In this document: piece by piece, positions 33,930-42,849 of the stretch | Layout of the letters: each line of letters begins with the position of its first letter | How positions within the stretch are numbered: the first letter of the stretch is position 1 | NCBI GenBank assembly: GCA_965202675.1 | Contig: OZ241842.1 | Coordinates: 248,001 to 312,000 of the forward strand | Length of the DNA: 64,000 nucleotides | From: CATQHD01 sp965202675 | Lineage (GTDB): Bacteria; Actinomycetota; Acidimicrobiia; Spongiisociales; Spongiisociaceae | Direction: 5' to 3' | Notes under the pieces: generated by a model | The model's database searches: none | The model's input: the letters and a program-made list of their open reading frames with translations, nothing else | Told to the model about the DNA's origin: nothing | Position numbers and translations under genes: made by a program

Positions 33930-34876
33930 CTGCGGCCCGCCTGCTCGAGCTGGACGGGGTCGACAAGACCTTCTCCACCAACCGCGGGCCGGTGCACGCC
34001 GTCCGGCGGATGTCGATGACCATCGGGGAGGGGGAGGCGGTGGGGCTGGTGGGGGAATCGGGGTCCGGCAAGTCCACGGTTGCCAACCTGGTGCTGGGCC
34101 TGGAACAGCCCGATGCGGGGCGGATCAGTTTCCGGGGGCGTCCGGTGGGGGACTGGCTGGCCGGCGATCCGGGGGCCTACCGCCGGGCCGTGCAGGCGGT
34201 GTTCCAGCATCCCTTCCAGGCTCTGGACAGCCGCAAGCGGGTGGGGTGGCTGGTGGCCGAGCCCCTGGTGATCCACCGCCGGGGGTCGGCCCGGCAGCGG
34301 GCCGGGCGGGTGGAGGAGCTGATGGCCGACGTGAACCTGGATCCGGCGCTGGCCGACCGCTACCCCCGCCAGCTGTCGGGGGGGCAGGCGCAGCGGGTCA
34401 ACATCGCCCGCGCCCTGGCCCTGGAACCCTCCCTGCTGGTGTGCGACGAGCCGGTGTCGGCGCTGGACGTGTCGGTGCAGGCGCAGATCCTCAACCTGCT
34501 GCTGGAGATAGGCCGGCAACGGTCGATGGCCATGCTGTTCATCAGCCATTCCCTGCCGGTGGTACGTCACCTGTCCGACCGGATCGTGGTCATGTACGCG
34601 GGGACGGCGGTGGAGCAGGGGCCGGGCGGGGAGGTGTCGGACCGGCCCACCCATCCCTACACGCAACTGTTGATCTCGGCGGCTTCGATGACCGGCGGCG
34701 GGCGGGGCGGCGGGAAGGCCATGCGGGAGGCCCTCCCCTCCCGAGGATGCCGCTTCGCCCCCCGTTGCCCGGCGGTGATCGACCGATGCACCGCCGATGA
34801 GCCGGAACTGGAGGAACTGCGCGAGGAGCACCGGTCCCGCTGTTGGCGGGCGCGTGAGTTCCTGGAAGAATGCTGA
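33926..34876 (+). CDS. ABC importer ATPase, DppF/OppF type
   Basis: A 316-residue second nucleotide-binding subunit. It has Walker A GESGSGKST, Q-loop AVFQHPFQALDSRK, signature QLSGGQAQR, Walker B LLVCDEPVSALD, and the C-terminal CRFAPRCPAVIDRCTADEPELEE. The H-loop region reads FISHSLPVV, with Ser where the family usually has Asp; the histidine itself is kept. GTG 33926 overlaps the upstream stop. It is the last gene of the importer operon; repeat copy C follows. Confidence 0.88.
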   Translation: MTAARLLELDGVDKTFSTNRGPVHAVRRMSMTIGEGEAVGLVGESGSGKSTVANLVLGLEQPDAGRISFRGRPVGDWLAGDPGAYRRAVQAVFQHPFQALDSRKRVGWLVAEPLVIHRRGSARQRAGRVEELMADVNLDPALADRYPRQLSGGQAQRVNIARALALEPSLLVCDEPVSALDVSVQAQILNLLLEIGRQRSMAMLFISHSLPVVRHLSDRIVVMYAGTAVEQGPGGEVSDRPTHPYTQLLISAASMTGGGRGGGKAMREALPSRGCRFAPRCPAVIDRCTADEPELEELREEHRSRCWRAREFLEEC

Positions 34877-34964
34877 ACAATACACCGGCGCTCCGTTGAT
34901 ATGACAAAATGCCTGGTCAGAGAGAGGAACAGCCCCAAGCAATCGTCATCGTTCAGCCTCTTGG

Positions 34965-35222
34965 CGGTTTCCTCCGGACCCGGCAAGAACGCGAAAAACG
35001 CCGCCCCCACGCCCCGCTTCGCGGGCCCGGCCCCCACCGCCACCACCTGTTTTCCGGACGCGTTCGGTCAGTACCCGGCAGGGTCGCGTTTCGGAAGATG
35101 ATCCCTGTCTCGGTCTGCGGCGCCTGCGGACCGGAGGTGCTTGCGGCTCTATCATTATCCGGCATCGGTGCGACAAGGTCAATACCCTTGTAGGCGGATC
35201 TGACGGATTTTTTTGTCATTCC
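34965..35222 (-). repeat. promoter-bearing dispersed repeat, copy C
   Basis: Reverse orientation: left edge at 35222, promoter TTGACC (35182-35177), 17 bp, GATAAT (35159-35154), then the CCGGTC...GACCGAG stem around GGCGCC, CCCGC-GAA-GCGGG, and CGTTTTTCGCGTTCTTGCCG. It fills most of the gap between the importer operon and the amidohydrolase gene, and its transcript would run towards the 3' end of the ATPase gene. It is very close to copies B and D over 200 bp. Confidence 0.88.
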
Positions 35223-35293
35223 GTGATTAAAGCCAAGGCTGATCACACGAGAGGAGGAAGCGGCATGTGCGGAAACGGCGGAGGAGAACTTAT

Positions 35294-36166
35294 ATGGCTG
35301 ACTCGATGAGCATTCCCGAGGGGATAGTCGACGCCCGCGCCCGCCCGCCCATCCCGGCGTTCATCGAAGACCGCACCTACACCAACCTTCCCCGCACCCT
35401 CCGCAATACAGCCGCCCGGGGGTGGACCATCACCCCCGCCATGCGCCGGGCCGACCTGGACGGCTACCTGGCGGAGGTGAGGGAGGCCGGAATCGTGCGG
35501 GCGGGGGTGCCGGCCCGGGCGCCCAACAAGTGGTGGGGAGGCAAGGGAAACGATCCGGTGTTCGAAGCCGCCCGCCGGCGCCCCGGCCTGTTCTTCGTGT
35601 ACGCGGCGGTGGATCCCTTCCGCACGGGCGCCGCCGAAGCCGTCCAGGGGCTGGTGGACCGGGGGGCGCGGGGCATGGTGCTGGAGCCGGGCATCTCCGA
35701 TGTCCCCGCCTACGTGGACGATCCGGCCATTGATCCGGTCTACGAGGCGTGCGCGGCGGCGGGGGTCCCCGCCCTGGTCATGGGGGGCGGGGAGACCGGC
35801 CCCGACCTGTCCTTCTCCGATCCGGAGCGGATCGACCGGGTGGCGGGGCGCTTCCCCGAACTGACGGTGGTGAACGTTCACGGCGGATGGCCCTACGTCC
35901 AGGCGGCGCTGGGGGTGGCCTTCCGCCGCTCCAATGTGTGGATGCTGCCCGATGTGTACTTTCCGGGGCTGCCGGGGGAGGCCGACTACGTGAAGGGGAT
36001 CGCCACCTTCCTCCAGGACCGTTTCCTGTTCGCCACCGGATACCCGTTCTGTCCGATCCAGGAGACCATCGACCGCTATCTGGGATTCGGGCTGTCCGAC
36101 GATGTGCTGCACAAGGTGATGCGCGGCAACGCGGTGCGGCTGTTCGGACTGGAGCAGGGCTCATGA
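35294..36166 (+). CDS. amidohydrolase-fold protein lacking the HxH metal motif
   Basis: A 290-residue TIM-barrel protein of the amidohydrolase-2 group. Late blocks are typical (VVNVHGGWPYVQAAL; FLFATGYPFCPIQETI; NAVRLFGL). The first strand, which should read DxHxH, reads VDARARPP (residues 12-19), so both metal-binding histidines are gone. Either the enzyme works with fewer metal ligands, as some metal-light decarboxylase/lactonase relatives do, or it has lost activity. ATG 35294 has GGAGGAGA upstream. The next gene overlaps by ATGA, and two SDR genes follow in the operon. Confidence 0.75.
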   Translation: MADSMSIPEGIVDARARPPIPAFIEDRTYTNLPRTLRNTAARGWTITPAMRRADLDGYLAEVREAGIVRAGVPARAPNKWWGGKGNDPVFEAARRRPGLFFVYAAVDPFRTGAAEAVQGLVDRGARGMVLEPGISDVPAYVDDPAIDPVYEACAAAGVPALVMGGGETGPDLSFSDPERIDRVAGRFPELTVVNVHGGWPYVQAALGVAFRRSNVWMLPDVYFPGLPGEADYVKGIATFLQDRFLFATGYPFCPIQETIDRYLGFGLSDDVLHKVMRGNAVRLFGLEQGS

Positions 36167-36972
36167 AAGCCGCGATGGAGCTGGCCATGCCCGCCGGCGG
36201 GGCGGCGGTGGTGACCGGGGCGGGCAGCGGGATCGGGCGGGCGGCGGCGGTCGCCTTCCACGGGTTGGGGGCGCAGGTGGTGGCTGTGGACGTCGATGCG
36301 GGGAGGCTGGACGGCCTGCGCACGGAGCTCGGGGATTCCCCCCGGTGCGCGACGGCGGCCGCCGATGTCTCGTCCGCCGCCTCGGTGGCCGGGGTCTTCG
36401 AACAGGCGGCCGGGCTGGGCGGGTGCCGGATACTGGTCAACGCGGCGGGGGTGGGCGTCAACAAACCCCTTTTGGATCACGGGGAGCGCGACTGGGAGCG
36501 GGTGATCGGCATCAACCTGCGGGGCAGCTTCCTGTGCCTGCAGGAGGCGGTGCGCCAGATGACCGGGCAGGGGGAAGGCGCCGCGGACGGCCCGGAGGAA
36601 GGCGGCGGGGCCGGAGCGGAGGTTGCGGACCGGGGAAGGATCATCAACATCGCCTCCGTGGTCGGGTTCAGGCCGGGGCCGATACCGGAGATCGCCTACG
36701 ACACCAGCAAGGGGGCGGTGGTGCAGATGACCAGGTCGGCCGCCCTGGAGCTGGCCCCCCGGGGGGTGAGGGTCAACGCAGTGGCGCCGGGGCCGGTCCC
36801 CACCCGCCTGTTCGACACTCCGCCCGTCCAGCCGGAGGGCCCGATGCCGCTCGGCTTCGGCGAGGTGGACGACATCGTGGACGCCATCCTGTTCCTGGCG
36901 TCGGATCGGGCGCGCTGGATCACCGGCCATATCCTGGTCGTGGACGGCGGCTGGTTGATCAGGCCGGGATGA
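36163..36972 (+). CDS. short-chain dehydrogenase/reductase
   Basis: A 269-residue NAD(P)-dependent SDR. The cofactor motif TGAGSGIG is near residue 20, the structural NAAG is in the middle, the catalytic serine lies in NIASVVGF, and Tyr/Lys form YDTSKG. An Asp (VDVDAGRL) after the second strand suggests preference for NAD(H). An extra Gly/Glu-rich insert (GQGEGAADGPEEGGGAGAE) before the serine strand is unusual. The ATG overlaps the amidohydrolase stop and the next SDR overlaps this one by ATGA. Substrate unknown. Confidence 0.85.
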   Translation: MKAAMELAMPAGGAAVVTGAGSGIGRAAAVAFHGLGAQVVAVDVDAGRLDGLRTELGDSPRCATAAADVSSAASVAGVFEQAAGLGGCRILVNAAGVGVNKPLLDHGERDWERVIGINLRGSFLCLQEAVRQMTGQGEGAADGPEEGGGAGAEVADRGRIINIASVVGFRPGPIPEIAYDTSKGAVVQMTRSAALELAPRGVRVNAVAPGPVPTRLFDTPPVQPEGPMPLGFGEVDDIVDAILFLASDRARWITGHILVVDGGWLIRPG

Positions 36973-37739
36973 AGGGCGGGGCCTCCGGGGGCGGCGGGGC
37001 GGCCATCGTATCCGGGGGGGCGAGCGGGATCGGAGCGGCCGTATGCCGGCGGCTGGGGGAATCGAAGGCGTTCCGGGCGGTGGGGGTGATCGACCTGGAC
37101 GGGGCGGCGGCCGGACGGGTGGCGGCCGAGCTGCGGCGCAGCGGGGCGGCGTCCGCGGCGGCGGAGGCGGACGTGACCGATTTGGAGGCGGTGCAGAGGG
37201 CGGTGGATTCGCTGTCGTCGGAGCTGGGCGGTCCGGACGCGGTGGTGGCGGCGGCCGGAAACCTGGCCGGAGCGCCGCTGGAGGAGATGACCCCGGCGGT
37301 GTGGTCGTCGGTGATCGAAACCCACCTGACCGGATCGTACACCCTGGTCAAGGCGGCGCTTCCCGCCCTGCGGAGGTCACCGGCGGGGAGCGTGGTGCTG
37401 ATCTCGTCCATAGCGTCGCGGGGGATACCCGGCAAGGCCAACTACGGGGCCGCCAAGGCGGGGATCATCGGGCTGGCCCGCTCGCTGGCGATGGAGCTGG
37501 GGCCGGACGGCATCCGGGTTAACGCGGTCGCCCCCGGTTTCATCGACACCCCCATGACCCGCAGCCACGCCGAACGAAACCGCATCCCCTGGGAGGAATT
37601 CGCCGGGCGGTCGGCCGCCGCCTCGGCCCTGGGAAGGATCGGCGCCCCCGAAGAGGTCGCCTCGGCGGTGAACTTCCTGTCCGGCCCCGCCGCCGGCTAC
37701 ATCACCGGCCAGGTGCTCTTCGTAACGGGCGGCCCCTGA
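36969..37739 (+). CDS. short-chain dehydrogenase/reductase
   Basis: A 256-residue SDR with a cofactor motif SGGASGIG, a middle AAAGNLAG in place of NNAG, the catalytic serine in LISSIASRG, and Tyr/Lys in YGAAKAG. The end ITGQVLFVTGG is typical. IDLDG after the second strand suggests NAD(H). It overlaps the preceding SDR, so both are co-translated with the amidohydrolase-fold protein. A pair of SDRs would fit successive oxidation or epimerisation steps. Confidence 0.85.
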   Translation: MKGGASGGGGAAIVSGGASGIGAAVCRRLGESKAFRAVGVIDLDGAAAGRVAAELRRSGAASAAAEADVTDLEAVQRAVDSLSSELGGPDAVVAAAGNLAGAPLEEMTPAVWSSVIETHLTGSYTLVKAALPALRRSPAGSVVLISSIASRGIPGKANYGAAKAGIIGLARSLAMELGPDGIRVNAVAPGFIDTPMTRSHAERNRIPWEEFAGRSAAASALGRIGAPEEVASAVNFLSGPAAGYITGQVLFVTGGP

Positions 37740-38055
37740 ACACCGCGGGCAACCAAGCCCGAATCCGCCGTTTTGTCGGCGGGTGGGCCGGTTTGCGGTG
37801 TGGGCGGGTGCTTCGGGGCGGCAGGGGCGTTGCTCGTTTGATGGGGGTTTCGGGCGGCTGGTTTGGGGTCGGCCGGGCTGGTTGGGCGTATTGTGATTCA
37901 GGGTGGGGTGTTCACCGGTTGGGGCGGGGTCAGCAGAGTTTGATGCAGGCCGCGCAGGTCGGCGGGTTTGTTCCGGCAGGTGCGGGACCAGGGCTGTCGG
38001 GCTGGGTGCGGCCTCGGTGGTTGACGACGCGTCCGGGGATGCGGTAGAGGCGGGG
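37740..38055 (-). pseudogene. possible degenerate transposase 3' end
   Basis: Read leftward from 38055 the sequence gives LYRIPGRVVNHRGRT followed, in changing frames, by LRGLHQTLLTPPQPV and a stop. This resembles the C-terminal end of IS1380/IS1182-type transposases, which end in an RxPGRxVRxxRRxLLRLP-like segment. Frames are broken and the rest is absent. The call is tentative. It adjoins repeat copy D. Confidence 0.3.
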
Positions 38056-38083
38056 TACTGATCTGATAGTGCGCACAAGCCCC

Positions 38084-38375
38084 GAACGCTTCCTGCGAAC
38101 CCCTGGTCAAGCCCCTGCCCCGCCCCCGTACCCGGCAAGAACGCGAAAAACGCCGCCCCCACGCCCCGCTTCGCGGGCCCGGCCCCCGCCGCCTCCACCT
38201 GCATATCCGGACGCGTTCGGTCAGTACCCGGCAGGGTCGCGTTCGGAAGATGATCCCTGTCTCGGTCTGCGGCGCCTGCCGACCGGAGGTGCTTGCGGCT
38301 CTTCCATTAGTACAGCATCGGTGCGACAAGGTCAATACCCTTGTGGGGGATCCGGCGGGATTTTTTTGTCATTCC
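38084..38375 (-). repeat. promoter-bearing dispersed repeat, copy D
   Basis: Reverse orientation: left edge at 38375, promoter TTGACC (38335-38330), 17 bp, TACTAA (38312-38307), then the same stem-forming block, CCCGC-GAA-GCGGG, CGTTTTTCGCGTTCTTGCCG, and a tail (GGGGCGGGGCAGGGGCTTG, GGTTCG, GGAAGCG) shared with copy A. The downstream racemase reading frame begins right at its edge. Confidence 0.88.
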
Positions 38376-39191
38376 GTGATTTATTTTAAGCTCGGCGTCC
38401 GCATCGAGGAGGGCGCCGCGGCGGTCCGCATTCTGTTCATCCACCCCATGGGCACGGACATGTACAACCGGCTCACGCTCGACCTGCTCGCCCCCGCCGC
38501 CGCCCCCGGCACGGAAATCGAGGTGCGCCACCTGCCCGGACTGCCGGAAACCCCCTTCGTGCCGGAGGCCGAGCTGTGGAGGGAAGACTTCTTCGAGGCG
38601 GTAAGGGCCGCCGAGCGGGACGGATTCGACGCGGCGGTCTCGGCCTGCTCCTCCGATCCGCTGGTCAAAGAAGCCAAACAGCTGGTGAACATCCCGGTCA
38701 TAGGGCCGTTCGAGGCGCTGGCCCGCACCGCCCCCTCCCTGGGCGGGTTGACCATCGTGGCAGGCGGCTACAAGATCGATACCTGGGCGCCCCGCGCCGC
38801 CGCCTACGGCCTCGGAGGCGCCCTCCTGAACATCAGGAAGGCGGACTTCTCCCACCCGGACCCCGAAACCGCCGCCCGCCTGTTCGCCTCCGACGTGGAC
38901 GCCTTGCTCGGCATGGTCCTCGACGAGATGGCCCGGGCCCTGCGCGACGACGGTATAGAACAGACCCGGCTCGCCCGCGACGAAGACGGAGCGGCCTGCG
39001 TGTTCTACGCCTGCTCCCTGTGGTCCGGGATGCTGGGGGAGGTCTCCGAACAGGTTCCCGGCATCACGGTGCTCGACCCCCTGATCATGCCGCTCAGATA
39101 CGCCGAGTACCTGGCGGGCTTCCGGCGGCCGTCCGAGTCGCAAGATCGGGCTGGGGGGTTTCAGACCAACCGTCCGGAGATGAAGCTCTAG
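38376..39191 (+). CDS. Asp/Glu/hydantoin racemase-family protein
   Basis: 271 residues from GTG 38376. The core begins VRILFIHPMGTDMYN, like hydantoin racemases (MRIL.INPN). Both catalytic cysteines are present, in AAVSACSSDPLVKEAK and VFYACSLWSGML. The start is uncertain: the GTG sits at the very edge of repeat copy D, while a strong GAGGAGG (38404-38410) stands 8-10 bases before VRIL, where only GTC and ATT codons occur. The insertion or drift of the repeat may have changed the original start. Its position after hydantoinase and importer genes fits interconversion of substrate enantiomers. Confidence 0.75.
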   Translation: MIYFKLGVRIEEGAAAVRILFIHPMGTDMYNRLTLDLLAPAAAPGTEIEVRHLPGLPETPFVPEAELWREDFFEAVRAAERDGFDAAVSACSSDPLVKEAKQLVNIPVIGPFEALARTAPSLGGLTIVAGGYKIDTWAPRAAAYGLGGALLNIRKADFSHPDPETAARLFASDVDALLGMVLDEMARALRDDGIEQTRLARDEDGAACVFYACSLWSGMLGEVSEQVPGITVLDPLIMPLRYAEYLAGFRRPSESQDRAGGFQTNRPEMKL

Positions 39192-39232
39192 TTGAAGTTG
39201 AAGGCAGGTGGCGATGGAGAAGGCAGCCGGGT

Positions 39233-40339
39233 TCAGCGCCCCGGCTCGACCGATGGACTATGGCCGGCTGCCGAATGGACGTGTACGAAGACGGTGTCCA
39301 GAAAGCGCACGTCCTGCTGGAGGGCGTCCCTGACCCGCTCTCCCACCCGGTGGCCCTCGCCCACCGTAAGGTTTCCGTCCACCCCGATGGCCACGTCGGC
39401 GCGCAGGCGGTGGCCCATCCAGCGAACCCGGCAGTAGTTCACGGCCAGCACCCCCTTCACGCCGGCGGTGCACCGCTCGATCTCGCCGACCACCTCCGGA
39501 TCCACGGCGTCCATCATCCGCCCGTAGATCTCCTTGGCGGCGGTCCACAGGACCCGGAGGATGGCGGCGCTCACCACTATCCCCACGATCGGGTCGGCCC
39601 GCTCCACCCCGAACCAGGCGAATACGGCGCTGACCACCACCGCCAGGGAGGTGAAGCCGTCGACCCGGGCGTGCCGGCCGTCGGCTACCAGGGCGGCGGA
39701 ACCGATCTCCCGGCCGATGCGGATGCGGTAGACCGCCACCAGCTCGTTGCCGATGAAACCGATGACCCCCGCCGTGAACAGCACCCCGATGTATTCCAGC
39801 GGACGGGGGTTGATCAGGCGTTCCACCGATTCCCACAGCACCAGCACCGCCGACAGCAGGATCATCAGCACCACGAACAGCCCGGCCAGGTCCTCCGCCC
39901 GGTGGTATCCGTAGGTGTAGCGGCGGTTGGCGGCCCGGCGGCCCAGCTTGAAGGCCACGAACAGGGGCACAGCGGTGAGGGCGTCCGAGAAGTTGTGGAT
40001 GGTGTCGGCCATCAGGGAGACCGAACCGGTCAGGAGCACGATTCCGGCCTGGACGACGGCGGTCGCCATCAACACCGAGAACGACACCTTCAGGGCGGTG
40101 ATGCCCCGCTCACTGCCCTCCAGCGCCCTGCCCATCGACTCGGCGCCGGCGTGGGAGTGCAGACCCAGGAACCCGCTCAACCCGTGCTTCAACCTCGACG
40201 CCGGGGATGAACCCTTACCATGAACATGAGGTTGAGGGTGAAGGTGGGGTTCTGCATCAGGGTGATGCGCGTGCGGGCGGCCATCGGCGCGGTCGCGTCC
40301 ATGACGGCCCTCGCCGCCGGCCTGCGATGATCCTTCCAC
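39233..40339 (-). CDS. cation diffusion facilitator (zinc-type) transporter
   Basis: A 368-residue CDF-family metal exporter. A His-rich cytoplasmic N-terminus (PHAHHPDAEPHLHPQPHVHGKG) is followed by six membrane helices. Two HxxxD sites, ADTIHNFSDAL in the second helix and ADGRHARVDGFTSL in the fifth, form the transport site. A C-terminal metal-sensing domain ends with VFVHVHSAAGH. Such proteins exchange Zn2+ (or Fe, Co, Cd) for protons at the plasma membrane. GTG 40339 gives the longest fit. A MITE-like element lies just upstream and could affect its promoter. Confidence 0.88.
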   Translation of the reverse strand: MEGSSQAGGEGRHGRDRADGRPHAHHPDAEPHLHPQPHVHGKGSSPASRLKHGLSGFLGLHSHAGAESMGRALEGSERGITALKVSFSVLMATAVVQAGIVLLTGSVSLMADTIHNFSDALTAVPLFVAFKLGRRAANRRYTYGYHRAEDLAGLFVVLMILLSAVLVLWESVERLINPRPLEYIGVLFTAGVIGFIGNELVAVYRIRIGREIGSAALVADGRHARVDGFTSLAVVVSAVFAWFGVERADPIVGIVVSAAILRVLWTAAKEIYGRMMDAVDPEVVGEIERCTAGVKGVLAVNYCRVRWMGHRLRADVAIGVDGNLTVGEGHRVGERVRDALQQDVRFLDTVFVHVHSAAGHSPSVEPGR

Positions 40340-40381
40340 GCTGCGCCTTCCCGAGCAAACCCGATCCCGTTCGACCTTGAC

Positions 40382-40588
40382 TCTAGATGGGTAGCTCCAA
40401 GGTTGCCATGACTAGAAAGGGTATATAATCATAGTTAGATTGATTACAAAGAATATGATAACCAGGATGATGACCGAATGAGCCGCTTAGCTCGGCTCTT
40501 CGGCGATTGGGCTGTGCCTGTAATCGGCGTGTTTCTGCGGTTGGTCGGCGGAAACAAAACCCTTATCCCTTGGAACTACCCATCTAGA
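40382..40588. mobile_element. MITE-like element with 21-bp terminal inverted repeats
   Basis: TCTAGATGGGTAGCTCCAAG... (40382-40402) is repeated in inverted form at 40568-40588 with one mismatch. The 207-bp interior is AT-richer than the surroundings, has TATAAT at 40424-40429 and no transposase. The outermost six bases TCTAGA are a palindrome and could be a target duplication, leaving TIRs that begin TGGGTAG. It sits between the divergent/convergent ends of the CDF and MFS genes. No IS family is recognised. Confidence 0.65.
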
Positions 40589-40625
40589 CGGACGCCGCCG
40601 TCGTCCGCCGCCGCTCCGCCTCGTT

Positions 40626-41813
40626 TTACGGTGACCGGCCGAGAGCGAGACGCTTGCTGCGCGCCCTCCACAACAGCATGATCACCATCGACGCGGCGCT
40701 CGCGAACACCAGACCCGCCCAGGGTGTGTCGTATCTGCCCAGCGAGTCCACCCCCCATCCGAACAGGATCGGCCCGGTGGTGAGGCCTGCTCCGAAGCCG
40801 AGCATGACGGCTGCCGCGCTGATCCCCGTCTGCTCCGGCGCCGCCGCCGTCATCGCGGCCACCATGCCCACCACCGTCCAGGAACCCGACCCGATCCCCA
40901 GCAGCGCCGCCCCCGCCCAGACGAGCAGGGGCGCAACGTCGGCGGCCGCCCAGGTCATCATCATCGCCCCCACGGACATGCCCCCGATCCACAGCAGGGG
41001 GGCGGCGGGGTCGCCGGCCCGCTCCGCTATACGCCCCCAAACTATCCTGCCCGGCACTCCGACCACCCCGTACACCATCACCACCATCCCGGCCGCGGCC
41101 GGACTCATGCCGATCTTCTCCTGGACGTAGAGGGGCAGGAAGCCGATGTAGGCGGCGTGCACGATTCCCATGGCCACCCCGTAGACGGCCAGCCACCAGA
41201 CCACCTCCGGCAGCCGCGACCCGAAGAAGCCGGCCCTCCCGCCGGCGGCGGGCTTCGGGCCCCGCGGGACGACGAAGAGAGTGAAGGCGACCGCCGCCGC
41301 CGGAGCCAGAGCCGACAGCGCCAGGACCCAGCGCCAGCCTATGCCCAGAGCCGTAACGGGCTGCACCGCCCCGACGGCGAATATCCCCAGATGCACCCCC
41401 GCCTGCTTGACGCCGGTGATCCATCCCCTGGAACCGGCGGGGACGTTCTCCACGATCAGGAGGTTGGTGGCCGAGTTGGCCCCGCCCGCGGGCAGGGCGG
41501 CTATACCGGCGAACAGCAGGAGCGGCCACAGACCCCCCGATACGGACATGCCCAGCAGGCCGAAGGAAAGGGAGGAGAGCAGCAGCGCCAGCATCCGCCG
41601 CCCCCCCATCCGGTCGGTCAGGCCCCCCAGAGGAAGGCTCGAAACCGTCATCGCCAGGGCGTATCCGGTGATCAGCCCGCCCAACTCGGTTCTGGTCATG
41701 CCGAGGTCGTCGATGATGAAGCGGGACAGCACGCCGATCATCGTCGGGGGGGACATAGACAGCGCCATTGCCGCCGCCAGCACCGCGCCCAGACCGATCG
41801 AACCGGCGCGCAC
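40626..41813 (-). CDS. major facilitator superfamily transporter
   Basis: About 395 residues from GTG 41813 with 12 predicted helices. The loop-2 signature of the MFS is present as GGLTDRMGGRR, and a related RIVWGRIAERAGD lies after helix 8. The build resembles CynX/NimT or oxalate/formate-like MFS transporters (GANSATNLLIVENVPAGSRGWITGVKQAG), which move small organic anions or aromatic acids. Substrate unknown. The reading frame is open further upstream and a GTG near 41870 is an alternative start. Confidence 0.8.
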   Translation of the reverse strand: MRAGSIGLGAVLAAAMALSMSPPTMIGVLSRFIIDDLGMTRTELGGLITGYALAMTVSSLPLGGLTDRMGGRRMLALLLSSLSFGLLGMSVSGGLWPLLLFAGIAALPAGGANSATNLLIVENVPAGSRGWITGVKQAGVHLGIFAVGAVQPVTALGIGWRWVLALSALAPAAAVAFTLFVVPRGPKPAAGGRAGFFGSRLPEVVWWLAVYGVAMGIVHAAYIGFLPLYVQEKIGMSPAAAGMVVMVYGVVGVPGRIVWGRIAERAGDPAAPLLWIGGMSVGAMMMTWAAADVAPLLVWAGAALLGIGSGSWTVVGMVAAMTAAAPEQTGISAAAVMLGFGAGLTTGPILFGWGVDSLGRYDTPWAGLVFASAASMVIMLLWRARSKRLALGRSP

Positions 41814-42023
41814 GGACCTGGAACTGCCTTGGTCCGGGGGTTGATCGATGTCTGGCCTCCGCGGTTGTACACCTCGCACGGGCGGGCGGATGTTCAGGAT
41901 ATCAGGCCGAATGCTGCATGAACCCCTGCCGAGCCGGTCCGGGCGGGGACGGGCGGCGGGCGGCGGGGCTCCCGCGATGCCGTATTCTATGGGTGTACTG
42001 TTCTGCGAATCGCAGGAGGAACC

Positions 42024-42419
42024 ATGCTCGACGAACTGACCCTGCGGCTGGCGCGCGGCCCCAACTTTGCTTCCCTGGCGACTCTCATGCCGGACGGATC
42101 GCCCCAGGTGCACGTGATGTGGGTGGACACCGACGGGGACCGCATCCTGGTCAACACCGAGGTGCATCGGCGCAAGTTCAAGAACATCGCGGCCAACCCC
42201 CTGGCCACCGTGCTGATCCTCGACCGGGGCGACCCCTGGACCTACTCCGAGGTGCGCGGCGAGGTGGTCGAGACGGTAACCGGCCCCGAAGCGCGTGCGC
42301 ACATCGACGCCCTGACCCGCAAGTACCTGGGCCTGGACGACTACCCCAACCCGATCACCTCCGAACGGGCCATCCTCAAGATCGCACCCCGGCGGGTGTT
42401 CACCTCCGCCGGCCGCTGA
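42024..42419 (+). CDS. PPOX-class F420-dependent oxidoreductase (FDOR-B-like)
   Basis: A 131-residue split beta-barrel protein: FASLATLMPDGSPQVHVMWVDTDGDRILVNTE and KFKNIAANPLATVLILD are the classic N-terminal half of small F420/FMN-binding oxidoreductases of actinobacteria. VRGEVVETVTG and RRVFTSAGR complete the fold. Members reduce diverse substrates with F420H2 or act as heme oxygenase-like enzymes; the substrate cannot be read. ATG 42024 has AGGAGG five bases upstream. It stands alone between the MFS gene and a repeat-rich gap. Confidence 0.85.
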   Translation: MLDELTLRLARGPNFASLATLMPDGSPQVHVMWVDTDGDRILVNTEVHRRKFKNIAANPLATVLILDRGDPWTYSEVRGEVVETVTGPEARAHIDALTRKYLGLDDYPNPITSERAILKIAPRRVFTSAGR

Positions 42420-42849
42420 GCCCCCGGACAGCCGCCCCGAACCCAACCAGGGCCCCGTCGGAGCCGGGAAAGCAGCCCGAACAGCCGGAAAAGACGCTCC
42501 GGCGCGGCGCCGGCGGCGGCAGAAACCGGCTCGAGGAAGCCGGAACGCGAAAGAAACCCCCGGTTCGCGAAAAATACCGGTCCGAACACCCCGGATCTGT
42601 GATATCTATGCAGGGGCGGTTCCACCCGCCTCTGCGGACACACAGGACATGTGTACGAGGCCGGGAGGCTCCCGCACCCCGCTTCGATCGCGTGGACCGG
42701 GGAACATACATCGCAGCAGATTCCGGAACTGTGGCGATCAGAAAGGACCACCCCGCCCGGGGTCGCGGCCTGCAGGCAGCGCACCCAACGGGCGGACGGT
42801 CGAAATAGCCCAAGCAACCGGGAGGCCGGGGCGGGCCGGGCTCACGCGC

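Noticed and set aside
34877..35293. Known REP/BIME element for copy C
   Set aside because: REP units are about 35 bp palindromes; this is a 250-bp segment with a promoter and different sequence.
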